Source of the DNA: Bifidobacteriaceae bacterium
GTDB taxonomy: Bacteria > Actinomycetota > Actinomycetes > Actinomycetales > Bifidobacteriaceae
DNA: 36,249 nucleotides
Direction of reading: 5' to 3'
Assembly: GCA_029227215.1 (NCBI GenBank)
Contig: JAQXZM010000111.1
Location: forward strand, 1 to 36,249
Part shown: positions 1-7,523 of the stretch, in pieces
Numbering within the stretch: the stretch's first letter is position 1
Layout: each line of letters begins with the position of its first letter
Made by a program: the position numbers and the translations under genes
Notes under the pieces: generated by a model
Told to the model about the DNA's origin: nothing
Databases searched by the model: none
The model's input: only the letters and a program-made list of their open reading frames with translations

Positions 1-354
1 ACCGCCGGTGCCGGCCTTGATCTCCATGATCGTGTCGCGCGCGTCATCCGGGTCGCGCGGGATGAGCGCTGTGCGCAGCGCCTCTTCGTCCGCGGCGAGC
101 TGGGTTTCGAGCCGCTTGGCTTCCTCGGCGAAGCTGGCATCTTCGCCGGCGAGCTCCTGCGCTGCCTCCAGGTCGTCCGCCGTCTGCTTCCATGCGCGAT
201 AGGCATCGACGATGGAGCCCAGCTCGGCGTGACGACGCCCGAGCTTGCGCATGGCGGCAGGGTCCGCGGCCACCTGCGGCTGGCTCATCTGCCTCTCGAT
301 GTCTTGGTATTCCTCCAAGGCGGCCTGTGCCGCGGGGAACTTCTCATCGCTCAT
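1..354 (-). CDS. prfA: Peptide chain release factor 1, N-terminal part (runs off the window)
   Basis: Release factor 1 recognises UAA and UAG in the ribosomal A site and triggers peptide release. Only the first 118 codons are present; the gene continues past position 1. The N-terminus is a helical, charged domain (about residues 1-95), followed by the start of the conserved core reading PRDPDDARDTIMEIKAGTGG, which is characteristic of class I release factors. The GGQ and PxT motifs lie outside the window. The ATG at 354 gives the expected family N-terminus. It lies downstream of rpmE on the same strand, the usual actinobacterial order, with a terminator-like hairpin between them. Family assignment is firm. 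RF1 rather than RF2 rests on the core wording and the rpmE neighbour. Confidence 0.9.
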   Translation of the reverse strand, partial: MSDEKFPAAQAALEEYQDIERQMSQPQVAADPAAMRKLGRRHAELGSIVDAYRAWKQTADDLEAAQELAGEDASFAEEAKRLETQLAADEEALRTALIPRDPDDARDTIMEIKAGTGG

Positions 355-432
355 ACTTCATCGCCTTCCTGGCTCAAACCTGCCCTTGCTGCCCATGCAC
401 GTCTGCCCGCGCACGTGCACGCCCGTGCATAC

Positions 433-487
433 AAAAACGCCAGTCCCGCACCGCTGCGCTGCAGCACAACGATGCCGGGGCTGGCGT
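433..487 (-). terminator. Rho-independent terminator after rpmE
   Basis: Read on the minus strand, a 12-bp stem (plus-strand arms 437-448 and 476-487, with one non-Watson-Crick pair) is followed by a T-run (433-437 on the plus strand is AAAAA). The loop is about 27 nt. It lies just past the rpmE stop and before prfA, so it probably ends or attenuates rpmE transcription. Confidence 0.7.
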
Positions 488-498
488 CCACGCATACG

Positions 499-711
499 CT
501 ACTTGGTGCGCTTGCCGTAGCGAGCCTCGAAGCGGGCCACGCGGCCGCCGGTGTCGAGGATCTTCTGCTTGCCCGTGTAGAACGGGTGGCACTTGGCGCA
601 CACGTCAGCGGTGATGTGACCGGACTTGACGGTCGAACGCGTCACGAAGTGGTTGCCGCAAGAGCAAACGACCTCGGTCGGCACATACTCAGGATGGATA
701 CCCTGCTTCAT
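499..711 (-). CDS. rpmE: 50S ribosomal protein L31, zinc-binding type
   Basis: Component of the large ribosomal subunit that contributes to an intersubunit bridge. It has 70 residues, the normal length for this family. It begins MKQGIHPEY and carries four cysteines arranged CxC (residues 16 and 18) and CxxC (38 and 41), the zinc-binding form that is usually expressed in zinc-replete cells. The ATG at 711 is preceded by AGGAG with a 7-nt spacer. A well-formed promoter lies upstream at 784-812 and a terminator downstream, so it can be transcribed on its own. prfA follows on the same strand. Identification is certain from sequence wording. Confidence 0.97.
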   Translation of the reverse strand: MKQGIHPEYVPTEVVCSCGNHFVTRSTVKSGHITADVCAKCHPFYTGKQKILDTGGRVARFEARYGKRTK

Positions 712-783
712 AATTGTTCTCCTAGGATATTGAGAAGCCCGGGTCGCCCGCCCCAATGGCAGACGTGAACCGGAACCATATGG

Positions 784-812
784 AGTATATACGCACAAGC
801 CGACCGCGGCAA
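784..812 (-). promoter_or_regulatory. Promoter of rpmE
   Basis: On the minus strand, TTGCCG (812-807) and TATACT (789-784) are separated by exactly 17 bp, a good match to a housekeeping sigma promoter. It would give a leader of about 65 nt before the rpmE ATG at 711. Confidence 0.65.
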
Positions 813-847
813 CGCGCGTTACGCTCTGGGCACACCGGCGAGAGCCC

Positions 848-914
848 GCGGCTACGCCTTGATTCGCCCCGCGGTCAGGCTTGATCCGCCCCGCGTCTAC
901 GCCTTGGGCTCGCC
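848..914. repeat. Three short degenerate tandem repeats upstream of rpmE
   Basis: Three related units of 22-23 bp (848-870, 871-892, 893-914) share a core like CTACGCCTTG followed by CGCCCC. They sit between the rpmE promoter and the 3' end of the next gene. No function can be read from them. Confidence 0.5.
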
Positions 915-946
915 ATACAACGGCGCCCGAAACCGCGCATACGCCG

Positions 947-1333
947 TCACGCGGTGATGGGCGCGTTGAGGAATGCACTGAGGGAGGCGAAGGCCTTCGA
1001 AATCATGGCGGCGATGCCAGTGCCCGATGCATTGCCACGCTTGCCGCTGGCGGCCCCTGTGGGAGCGGCGATGCCGGAAGCGCGCGACGGCGAGCCTTCG
1101 CCGACCAGCAGCACACCGTGGCGCGCGACGCCGGCGCGGACCACGCGGTCGGCGAAATCAGAGGCCGCATTGGCGCGGTTGGCGCGAGGCTCGGCGGCAT
1201 GGGAGGACCGTGAAGCATGAAAGCGACCGGCCCTGCCGGCCCTGCCATCCATGCCATCCATGCCATCCATGCCGGCCATGCCGACCATGCCATCGCGCGG
1301 CGTCCACACATCAGGTCCGATTGCATACGTCAT
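947..1333 (-). CDS. Small hypothetical protein with a Gly-Met-Asp repeat
   Basis: A 128-residue protein I do not recognise. The ATG at 1333 is chosen because GAAAGGCGG lies upstream at a usable distance. Upstream in-frame codons read like non-coding sequence. The first 15 residues ([15 protein letters not shown]) look ordered. They are followed by a low-complexity run rich in GM and GMD (about residues 15-30) made by a 9-bp DNA repeat, CATGCCATC, at about 1245-1280. Then comes an Arg/Ala-rich middle and a hydrophobic C-terminal stretch (about 105-122). No signal peptide is evident. Base composition matches the neighbours. It could be a rapidly evolving real gene or a fortuitous frame; the ribosome binding site favours a real gene. 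Confidence 0.45.
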   Translation of the reverse strand: MTYAIGPDVWTPRDGMVGMAGMDGMDGMDGRAGRAGRFHASRSSHAAEPRANRANAASDFADRVVRAGVARHGVLLVGEGSPSRASGIAAPTGAASGKRGNASGTGIAAMISKAFASLSAFLNAPITA

Positions 1334-1642
1334 GGTCGTGCCGCCTTTCGCGATTGGTTTCGTGCCGTTTGTTTTCTTGCTTGCCGATTGCCATACAAGG
1401 CGCACGCGGTTTCCGAAGCGTAAACGACTGGCGGCGGATTCGTCACATGCCCGAAACATGAAGGTCCGAGGGCATCGAACGGACGGGCAAACGGGAGGAT
1501 GGCGCGGCGACCGGGCTCCTCTTGCGCAATCCGCAGCACGCCAATCAGCATGGTCGCGAACAACCGATTGCGGATTTCGCGCACCGTGGGCGCTCAGCCG
1601 CTCGAAACCGAAAATTCATATGCGCCTGCATACGATATTTTC
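1334..1642. other. Divergent intergenic region
   Basis: This 309-bp stretch lies between the minus-strand hypothetical gene and the plus-strand Lrp-like regulator. Apart from the minus-strand ribosome binding site near 1338-1347 and the -10-like element at 1631-1636, I see no gene or strong repeat. It probably carries both promoters. Confidence 0.4.
1631..1642 (+). promoter_or_regulatory. Candidate leaderless promoter of the Lrp-like gene
   Basis: TACGAT (1631-1636) is followed by exactly 6 nt and then the ATG at 1643. No Shine-Dalgarno sequence precedes the start. A start site at or next to the ATG would give a leaderless mRNA. The -35 region is weak. The same layout recurs at five other genes in this window. 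Confidence 0.4.
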
Positions 1643-2146
1643 ATGACGAATTTGAACGATGATGCACAGCCGGCCATCGCGCCTCCGGTCGCAGAGGCAT
1701 CCGGACTCGACGAGACAAACAAGAAAATCATCTCCCTGTTGCAGAAGAATGGCCGACGCTCCTATGTGTCGATTGCCAAGGAAATCGGTCTTTCCGAGGC
1801 GGCGGTGAGGCTGCGCGTGCAAAAGCTCACCGACGATGGCGTGATCCAGATCGTCGCCGTTACGAACCCGATGGAGATGGGATTCCACCGCCAGGCGATG
1901 GTGGGCATCACCGTGAACGGCGACATCGAACAGGTCGCGCGTGATCTGCGCAAGATCGCGCAGATTGACTACATCATCATCACCGCTGGCCGTTTCGACA
2001 TCCTTGCCGAGGTGTTCGCTTCCGATGACGAGGCGCTGCTGCAGCTGGTGAACCGGCAGATCCGCCGCATCGATGGCATAGGCCACACCGAGCTGTTCAC
2101 CTACATGCGCTTGGAAAGCCAGCGCTACGACTGGGGCGTCGCCTGA
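1643..2146 (+). CDS. Lrp/AsnC-family transcriptional regulator
   Basis: A 167-residue feast/famine regulator that probably senses an amino acid or related metabolite. After a 20-residue Ala/Pro tail, residues 22-75 form the winged helix-turn-helix (LDETNKKIISLLQKNGRRSY, then SIAKEIGLSEAAVRLRVQKL). Residues about 88-165 form the RAM (Lrp/AsnC ligand-binding) domain, with a typical AGRFDILAEV segment. Length fits the family. The ATG at 1643 is chosen because the homologous region starts soon after and a -10 box sits 6 nt upstream. It converges on pucR and lies next to an amidohydrolase-permease-dehydrogenase block, which it may help control; this is inference. The effector cannot be read from the sequence. 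Confidence 0.88.
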   Translation: MTNLNDDAQPAIAPPVAEASGLDETNKKIISLLQKNGRRSYVSIAKEIGLSEAAVRLRVQKLTDDGVIQIVAVTNPMEMGFHRQAMVGITVNGDIEQVARDLRKIAQIDYIIITAGRFDILAEVFASDDEALLQLVNRQIRRIDGIGHTELFTYMRLESQRYDWGVA

Positions 2147-2152
2147 GCCCGG

Positions 2153-2208
2153 GGCACGGATGCTTTGGCACGGATGCATTATCATCCAGAACGCATTGGC
2201 ACGGATGC
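2153..2208 (+). repeat. Three copies of an 11-bp direct repeat after the Lrp-like gene
   Basis: GGCACGGATGC occurs at 2153-2163, 2167-2177 and 2198-2208, directly after the stop codon at 2146. The function is unknown. The last two copies extend to 13 bp (TTGGCACGGATGC). Confidence 0.7.
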
Positions 2209-2252
2209 CGCGGATGCATTGGCGTCCAAGATGCACATCCTGAGCCTCTGAC

Positions 2253-2520
2253 GTGTGCGCGGTGGCGCACACGGGACCCAGATACCCTGCACCCACGGCC
2301 CAACCCAGCGCCCATCCACCCCGCCGGGTGCGCCACCACGCACACGGAGTCGGAGATACCCTGCCAATCTCCCCTCACCGCGCCGCATCTGGCCTATCGG
2401 GTGCGCTGTCGCGCACACACGGCCGGGGATACCCAGCCGATTTCTCCTCCCTGCACCGCATTGGCCCACCGGGTGCGCCAATGCGCACACGGCGGGGTGA
2501 TATCCACGCCACGCCCCAAT
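2253..2520. repeat. Palindromic tandem array A, four units at 72-73 bp period
   Basis: Four units begin at 2253, 2326, 2399 and 2471. Each opens with a short palindrome of the form GGGTGCGC-N4-GCGCACAC, followed by a conserved block near GGATACCC and a less conserved C-rich stretch. The spacing is 73, 73 and 72 bp. The array fills the space between the convergent 3' ends of the Lrp-like gene and pucR. The period is not a multiple of 3, so it is not coding. It is the same family as the larger array at 10837-11380. Units differ too much from each other to be CRISPR repeats. Confidence 0.8.
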
Positions 2521-2597
2521 CCACCGCACCCCAATCCACCGCGCCGCAGTCCACCGCGCCGCAGTCCACCGCGCATGGCCCTACGGCTCCGCACCGC

Positions 2598-4529
2598 TCA
2601 TTGCTTCTTGCCGAAGCGGGTGTAGCGGCAGGCGTACCACAGTTCCGCCATCACGCCGGGGTCGCTCATCTCCATGTGGAGCACGCGCCCCACTTTCGCC
2701 ACGTATTTGGTCATCGTATGGCGGTGCACGCCCAGCAATCGCGCCGCTTCCTCCACGCGGCCCCGGCAGCTCACCCAGGCACGCACCACGTCCACCGCGT
2801 GAACGGCATCGTCGCCCGCCATGCCCGCGCCGCCGGCTACCATTCCGGTGCCACCAGCAGCTGCCGCACCGCTACCAATCCCCGCACCTGCACCAACGCC
2901 CACGCCAGCAACCGCACCCGAGCCGCCCGAGCCCGCAGCTTCCTTGCGCGGACCCGTGGAGCGGTCGAACACGAGGTTCGCGATGGGCGCGAGCCGCAGA
3001 TCGGCGAACGCACGCATCGCGGCGGGGTCCACCATCGCTTCGAGCGACGCGGCGCCGCCGGTCTCACCGTAGCGCACCGACTTGGCGCCGGACGCGAGCG
3101 CCTGCGACCCCGCCTGGAACGCCTCATGCCGGGCGCGCGCGAGGTCATGCCAGGTGCAACCGGACGACTCCCCCACCGTCAGGCGCGAATCCTTTGCCAA
3201 TTGCCCCAGCCATTCGGGGGCGTTGCCTTGCGAGACCACGACCCACAGCTCATCGTCGAGCTTGCCATACACCACGGGGTTCGTGGCACGGGCGATGTGC
3301 GAGCCGAAAGGCTCGAAGAGGCGGGCGGCGTCCTCCACCGCAGCGTCCTCGCCCATGATGCGCAGCACTTCGAGCGGCTCGCGCGGCATGCCGCCCCACA
3401 GGTCATCCGCATAGCGCACCACGGTGTCGCTGCGGCCCTCGAGGCAGTCGCGGGTCATCGCCGACCGGAAGTGCGTGAGCGCACGGATGCCGCGCGACGA
3501 GCCGCCGGCGGAGAGCGCGAGCAGCGTCGCCGCCTCGGCGCACAGCGTCTGGTCGAGCGCACCCTTCTCGCCTTTGCAGCCGGCGACCAGATAGCCAAGC
3601 GTGATGTGGTCGGGCGAGGCGACGTGCAGCACCGCGATGTCGTAACCGCGCGCCTGGAAGAATTTCGCCTCGCCCAGCTTGCTGAACGTGAGCGCATCGG
3701 ACAGCCCGTTCACATCCACCGGCAGGAAGTGATGGGAGGATTCCCTCACGCTGCCCGCGGGGTTGAGGAACGCCGCCCAGCCGCCCACGAGCTGCGCGGT
3801 TTTCGTAACGATGCCACGCACCGGGTCGATCTGCCGGGTGGAGCGGATGAGCTGCTGCTGGCTGTGGTAGAGCTTGGCGAATTCCTGCCGCCGCCCGTCG
3901 CTCACGCCGCGCGCCACGCGCTTGGAGATCGCGATGAACGGCGTCTCGAGAGGCACGCTGAGCAGAGGCAGATGCACCTGCTCGCACTGGTCCACGAGCC
4001 ATTGGGGGATGGCGGCGTGCGCCACCCCGATGCCGAATCCGATGCCGCGCACGCCGGCATCGGCGAGACGCGAGGCGTAGTGGCGCAACGCCACGAGCGG
4101 CTGCTTGTCGAAGGATTGCAATGCCGCGGGCTGCGGTGCCTCCGTTGGTTGCGTTGATTGCTGCTGCGTTGATTGCTCCTGCGTTGGTTGCTGCGTTGCC
4201 AATTGAGGAATTTCGGATTGCGACTTTCCTGATTGTGCCTCGTTCGATTGCGCTGCATCCCCGGATACATCATCCAATTGCAATGCCATCTGCGCTTGCG
4301 ACGCCACTGCCGATTGCCCCGCTCCCGAACTTTCCTTCGGCAGTTCCTCGGGCCATTGCAATCCGGTGACGAGCAGCATCTCGCCGCCCTCCAGATAGGG
4401 CGTGGGGTCGATGGACTCCGAGGAATGCACCCACACGATCGGCGCATCGAGCGCTCCGGGGTCCCCGCGCACCACCAGGGAGAGTTTGAGAGATGGTTCG
4501 GCAAGCAAATCACCCAGTGTTACGGACAT
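2598..4529 (-). CDS. PucR-family transcriptional regulator with low-complexity insertions
   Basis: A 643-residue regulator. The N-terminus (MSVTLGDLLAEPSLKLSLV and on, about residues 1-200) is the PucR purine-catabolism-regulator-like domain. The C-terminal 60 residues form the PucR-type helix-turn-helix (RGRVEEAARLLGVHRHTMTK). The ATG at 4529 is preceded by AGGAGG with a 7-nt spacer. Two oddities stand out. A Gln/Ser/Thr-rich insertion (DNA about 4110-4335) splits the N-terminal domain, and a Gly/Ala/Val linker (DNA about 2818-2945) precedes the helix-turn-helix. The protein is divergent from the nitrilase-permease pair and probably regulates it. PucR relatives control purine, GABA or amine use in other bacteria, so the inducer here is open. 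Confidence 0.85.
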   Translation of the reverse strand: MSVTLGDLLAEPSLKLSLVVRGDPGALDAPIVWVHSSESIDPTPYLEGGEMLLVTGLQWPEELPKESSGAGQSAVASQAQMALQLDDVSGDAAQSNEAQSGKSQSEIPQLATQQPTQEQSTQQQSTQPTEAPQPAALQSFDKQPLVALRHYASRLADAGVRGIGFGIGVAHAAIPQWLVDQCEQVHLPLLSVPLETPFIAISKRVARGVSDGRRQEFAKLYHSQQQLIRSTRQIDPVRGIVTKTAQLVGGWAAFLNPAGSVRESSHHFLPVDVNGLSDALTFSKLGEAKFFQARGYDIAVLHVASPDHITLGYLVAGCKGEKGALDQTLCAEAATLLALSAGGSSRGIRALTHFRSAMTRDCLEGRSDTVVRYADDLWGGMPREPLEVLRIMGEDAAVEDAARLFEPFGSHIARATNPVVYGKLDDELWVVVSQGNAPEWLGQLAKDSRLTVGESSGCTWHDLARARHEAFQAGSQALASGAKSVRYGETGGAASLEAMVDPAAMRAFADLRLAPIANLVFDRSTGPRKEAAGSGGSGAVAGVGVGAGAGIGSGAAAAGGTGMVAGGAGMAGDDAVHAVDVVRAWVSCRGRVEEAARLLGVHRHTMTKYVAKVGRVLHMEMSDPGVMAELWYACRYTRFGKKQ

Positions 4530-4750
4530 GTGTCGGCCTCCTGCCACCAATGTTACGAATGGACGGAACGTCCTCGAACAGACCCTATTTTATCCAATCC
4601 GTCCATCGAATACCACGGCAAATCCCTCTAACTTTCCAAGTGTCAGGCGATGGAAACGCCAAAGACCACCGCCAGTCAACAGCAACCAACAACAACCGGC
4701 AGCACGCCGACAGCACGTCGGCAGCTCACGCACCACCAAGGAGGCGAACG

Positions 4751-5713
4751 ATGACGCAGGCAATCCCCACCCCGCAGGCAGCGATCAACGCGGTCGCCGA
4801 GGCGACGCAGCAGACGCCGCGCCCCATCACCATCGCGATGGCGCAATACAGCCAGCTGCCCATCGGCCGCCCGTTCGGCTGCTTCGCCAATTCCGTGCGC
4901 CACATCGCGCACGAGACCGACGAAGAAGGCCGCACGCCGCAGCTCATCGCATTCCCCGAAATGCACCTGTTCGGCACGCCGGGCATGACGGACGACGAAC
5001 GCCACACGATGGAACGCTCCGCCGCCACCGACTTGCACGACGAACTGGCGGCGAACCTCTCCGCCCTCGCCAAGGAACTGGGCGTGTGGCTCATCCCCGG
5101 CACCGTGTGCGAGAAGAACCCGGCAGGCTACGTGTACAACACGATGCCGGTCTACTCGCCCACCGGCGAGCTCGCCGCCACCTACCGCAAGATCTGCCCG
5201 TGGCGCCCCTACGAGCAGTACACGCCCGGCACGAGCTTCACGACCGTGGACCTGCCCGGCTTCGGCCGCCTGGGACTCACGATCTGCTACGACGCATGGT
5301 TCCCCGAGATCACCCGCAACCTGGCGTGGATGGGCGCCGACCTCATCATTAACCTCGTGCGCACCACCACCCCGGACCGCAAGCAGGAACTCGTGCTCGC
5401 CCGCGCCAACGCCATCGTCAACCAAACGTATGTGCTCAGCCTCAACGCGCCGGAGCCCGAAGGCTACGGCAGGTCGCTGCTCGTGAGCCCCGAAGGCGAC
5501 GTGCTTGCCTCGACGGGCGGCAGCGAGCCGGAACTGGTCATCCGCACGATCGACCTGAGCGCCACCCGCCGCACGCAGGAGCACGGCACGCTCGGCATGA
5601 ACCGCATGTGGCACCAGTTCGGCCCCACGGACCTGCCGGTTCCTCTGCCGCTGTACGGCGGGCGCATCAATCCGCGCGAATGGCTGCCCCACCGGAGCGT
5701 CCCCGCCACATAG
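4751..5713 (+). CDS. Carbon-nitrogen hydrolase (nitrilase superfamily), substrate unknown
   Basis: A 320-residue amidohydrolase that probably releases ammonia from an amide or carbamoyl compound in the cytoplasm. The catalytic triad of the superfamily is visible: Glu70 in AFPEMHLF, Lys147 in YRKICPW and Cys179 in TICYDAWFPE. The ATG at 4751 follows AAGGAGG with a 6-nt spacer. The first 25 residues are a variable Ala/Gln/Pro tail before the conserved ITIAMAQ strand. It is followed by an APC permease 105 bp downstream in the same direction, and pucR is divergent upstream. This suggests uptake and deamidation of an amine or amino-acid amide. Possible substrates include omega-amides and N-carbamoylputrescine-like or guanidinobutyramide-like compounds, but the sequence does not decide. 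Confidence 0.88.
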   Translation: MTQAIPTPQAAINAVAEATQQTPRPITIAMAQYSQLPIGRPFGCFANSVRHIAHETDEEGRTPQLIAFPEMHLFGTPGMTDDERHTMERSAATDLHDELAANLSALAKELGVWLIPGTVCEKNPAGYVYNTMPVYSPTGELAATYRKICPWRPYEQYTPGTSFTTVDLPGFGRLGLTICYDAWFPEITRNLAWMGADLIINLVRTTTPDRKQELVLARANAIVNQTYVLSLNAPEPEGYGRSLLVSPEGDVLASTGGSEPELVIRTIDLSATRRTQEHGTLGMNRMWHQFGPTDLPVPLPLYGGRINPREWLPHRSVPAT

Positions 5714-5818
5714 AGCGGCACGTCAAGCAGCAGCCAAGCCGCGACACCGCACTTCACACCAGCACCTCAACAAGCGCACCACAGCACACCGCACATCACG
5801 TCCATCGAAAGGATCACC

Positions 5819-7282
5819 ATGACAGCGCAATTGATGGGGAGCGACACGATCCCCGAATCAGCCACCAGTTCCATCGTCAACCTCGGCCATGAGGCGAGCG
5901 AAGCCCTGAGCTCCGCCGCCGGCAAGACCGCCAAGGCCGCAACGGCCTCCGGGTTCAAGCGCACGATGAGCCTGCGCTCCGTCACCCTCATGGGCCTGGC
6001 CTACATGACCCCCATCATCGCGCTCGGCACCTTCGGCGTGATCGCCGAGGACTCCCACGGCGCCGCCGCCATGAGCTACCTGCTCGCCACCGTCGCCATG
6101 CTCTTCACCGCCAACAGTTACGGCCGCATGTCGGTGCTGCATCCCGAGTCCGGCAGCGCCTACACCTACGTGGGCAAGACGATCAGCCGCAAGCTCGGCT
6201 TCCTCGTGGGCTGGGCGGTGTTGCTCGACTACATGTTCCTGCCGATGGTCGTGTGGCTCATCGGCGCCTCGTACCTCAACGCGCTGTTCCCCTCCGTGCC
6301 GATGTGGACGTGGATCATCGGCTACATCGTGCTCGACACCGCCATCAACATCGTGGGCATCAACGTCGCCGACAAGATCAACTTCGTGCTCATGGTGTTC
6401 CAGGCGATCGTGATCGTGATGTTCGTGGGCCTCTCCATCCGCTCCGTGATGGGCGGCGCCGGCACCGGCACGCTGCTGAGCGCTTCGCCGTTCGTGGGCC
6501 AGGGCTCCTCGCTCTCCGCCGTGGTGGCGGGCGCCGCCGTCGCCGCCTACTCGTTCCTCGGTTTCGACGCCGTCACCACGATGAGCGAAGAGACGAAGGA
6601 CCCCAAGCGCACGATGCCCCGCGCCATCATGCTCATCGCCGTGATCGGCGGCCTCATCTTCATCGGCATCGCCTACTTCACGCAGCTCGTGCACCCCGGC
6701 GGCGTGTTCGCCGACTCCTCCTCCGCGGCCTATGAGATCGCTATGCAGATCGGCGGCAACCTGTTCACCTCGTTCTTCGTCGCCGGCCTGTGCGTGGGCC
6801 AGTTCACCTCCGGCATCGCCTCCCAGGCAAGCGCCTCCCGCCTCATGTATGTGATGGGTCGCGACGGCGTGCTGCCGCGCAAGGTGTTCGGCCGCCTGAG
6901 CAAGCGCTTCAACACCCCGGTGACATGCATCCTCATCGTCGCTGCGGTGGGCCTCATCGCCCTGTTCATGGACGTCTCCACCTCCACCTCCTTCGTGAAC
7001 TTCGGTGCCTTCACCTCGTTCACGCTCGTCAACGTCTCCCTCATCGTGGCGTATGCGAAGGCCTCCAAGGCCGATCGCGCCGCGAACTTCCCCCACGGCG
7101 CCCTGCGCAACGTGGTGTTCCCGGCGATTGGCGCGGCGTTCTGCTTCTATCTGCTCATCCACCTCGATTCCAACGCCCTGGTGCTGGGCCTGAGCTGGCT
7201 GGCGATCGGCGTCGTGGTGCTGCTGTTCCTCACCAAGGGCCTGCGCCAGGACCCGCCGGAGTACGCGGCATCCGAGGCGTGA
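5819..7282 (+). CDS. APC-superfamily amino acid/amine permease
   Basis: A 487-residue inner-membrane transporter with about 12 hydrophobic segments. The hallmark first-helix region (SVTLMGLAYMTPIIALGTFG) and the second-helix consensus with SGSAYTYVGKTI are typical of the amino acid-polyamine-organocation family. An acidic-amine-friendly segment, FLGFDAVTTMSEETKDPKRT, fits members that carry amino acids, putrescine or GABA. The N-terminal 45 residues are a hydrophilic cytoplasmic tail. The ATG at 5819 has GAAAGGAT upstream. It lies between the amidohydrolase and the iron alcohol dehydrogenase, all on the plus strand, so it is the likely importer of this pathway's substrate. Exact substrate is inference. 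Confidence 0.9.
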   Translation: MTAQLMGSDTIPESATSSIVNLGHEASEALSSAAGKTAKAATASGFKRTMSLRSVTLMGLAYMTPIIALGTFGVIAEDSHGAAAMSYLLATVAMLFTANSYGRMSVLHPESGSAYTYVGKTISRKLGFLVGWAVLLDYMFLPMVVWLIGASYLNALFPSVPMWTWIIGYIVLDTAINIVGINVADKINFVLMVFQAIVIVMFVGLSIRSVMGGAGTGTLLSASPFVGQGSSLSAVVAGAAVAAYSFLGFDAVTTMSEETKDPKRTMPRAIMLIAVIGGLIFIGIAYFTQLVHPGGVFADSSSAAYEIAMQIGGNLFTSFFVAGLCVGQFTSGIASQASASRLMYVMGRDGVLPRKVFGRLSKRFNTPVTCILIVAAVGLIALFMDVSTSTSFVNFGAFTSFTLVNVSLIVAYAKASKADRAANFPHGALRNVVFPAIGAAFCFYLLIHLDSNALVLGLSWLAIGVVVLLFLTKGLRQDPPEYAASEA

Positions 7283-7314
7283 GCGCAGCGGATTCGAAGG
7301 CTGCCGGCTAGCGG

Positions 7315-7390
7315 CTGGAATCCTGGATTTGGACTTCCAGATTCAGGATTCCAGATTTGGTCTGTTGCCGGTAACCGGTAATCCCGGCAA
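7315..7390 (+). terminator. Two hairpins after the permease gene
   Basis: Perfect 11-bp arms CTGGAATCCTG (7315-7325) and CAGGATTCCAG (7344-7354) enclose an 18-nt loop. A second hairpin has arms TTGCCGG (7365-7371) and CCGGCAA (7384-7390). Neither is followed by a T-run. They could end transcription weakly, protect the mRNA 3' end, or bind a regulator ahead of the dehydrogenase gene. Confidence 0.5.
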
Positions 7391-7466
7391 TCATCCACCT
7401 TGCCAATCATTCGCGCCGGCACTGCCATCACCGACCATCGCTGATGGATAGTCATTTCACAATCTC

Positions 7467-7508
7467 CCACAACACAACATTCCCCGCTACAATTTTCCAC
7501 AACACAAC
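7467..7508 (+). promoter_or_regulatory. Promoter and 12-bp direct repeats ahead of the iron alcohol dehydrogenase
   Basis: A -10-like TACAAT lies at 7488-7493. It is flanked by two identical 12-bp copies of CCACAACACAAC at 7467-7478 and 7497-7508, whose starts are 30 bp apart (close to three helical turns). One copy covers the -35 region and the other the early leader. This looks like a pair of regulator binding sites, perhaps for PucR or the Lrp-like protein. Confidence 0.45.
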
Positions 7509-7523
7509 CGAAAGAAGACCATC

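Noticed and set aside
2253-4157. 634-codon plus-strand frame
   Set aside because: It runs antisense to pucR, starts in the repeat array and reads as Arg/His/Ala-rich noise. The opposite strand has clear domains.
5858-7162. 434-codon minus-strand frame antisense to the permease
   Set aside because: His/Gly/Ala-rich shadow of the APC permease codons.
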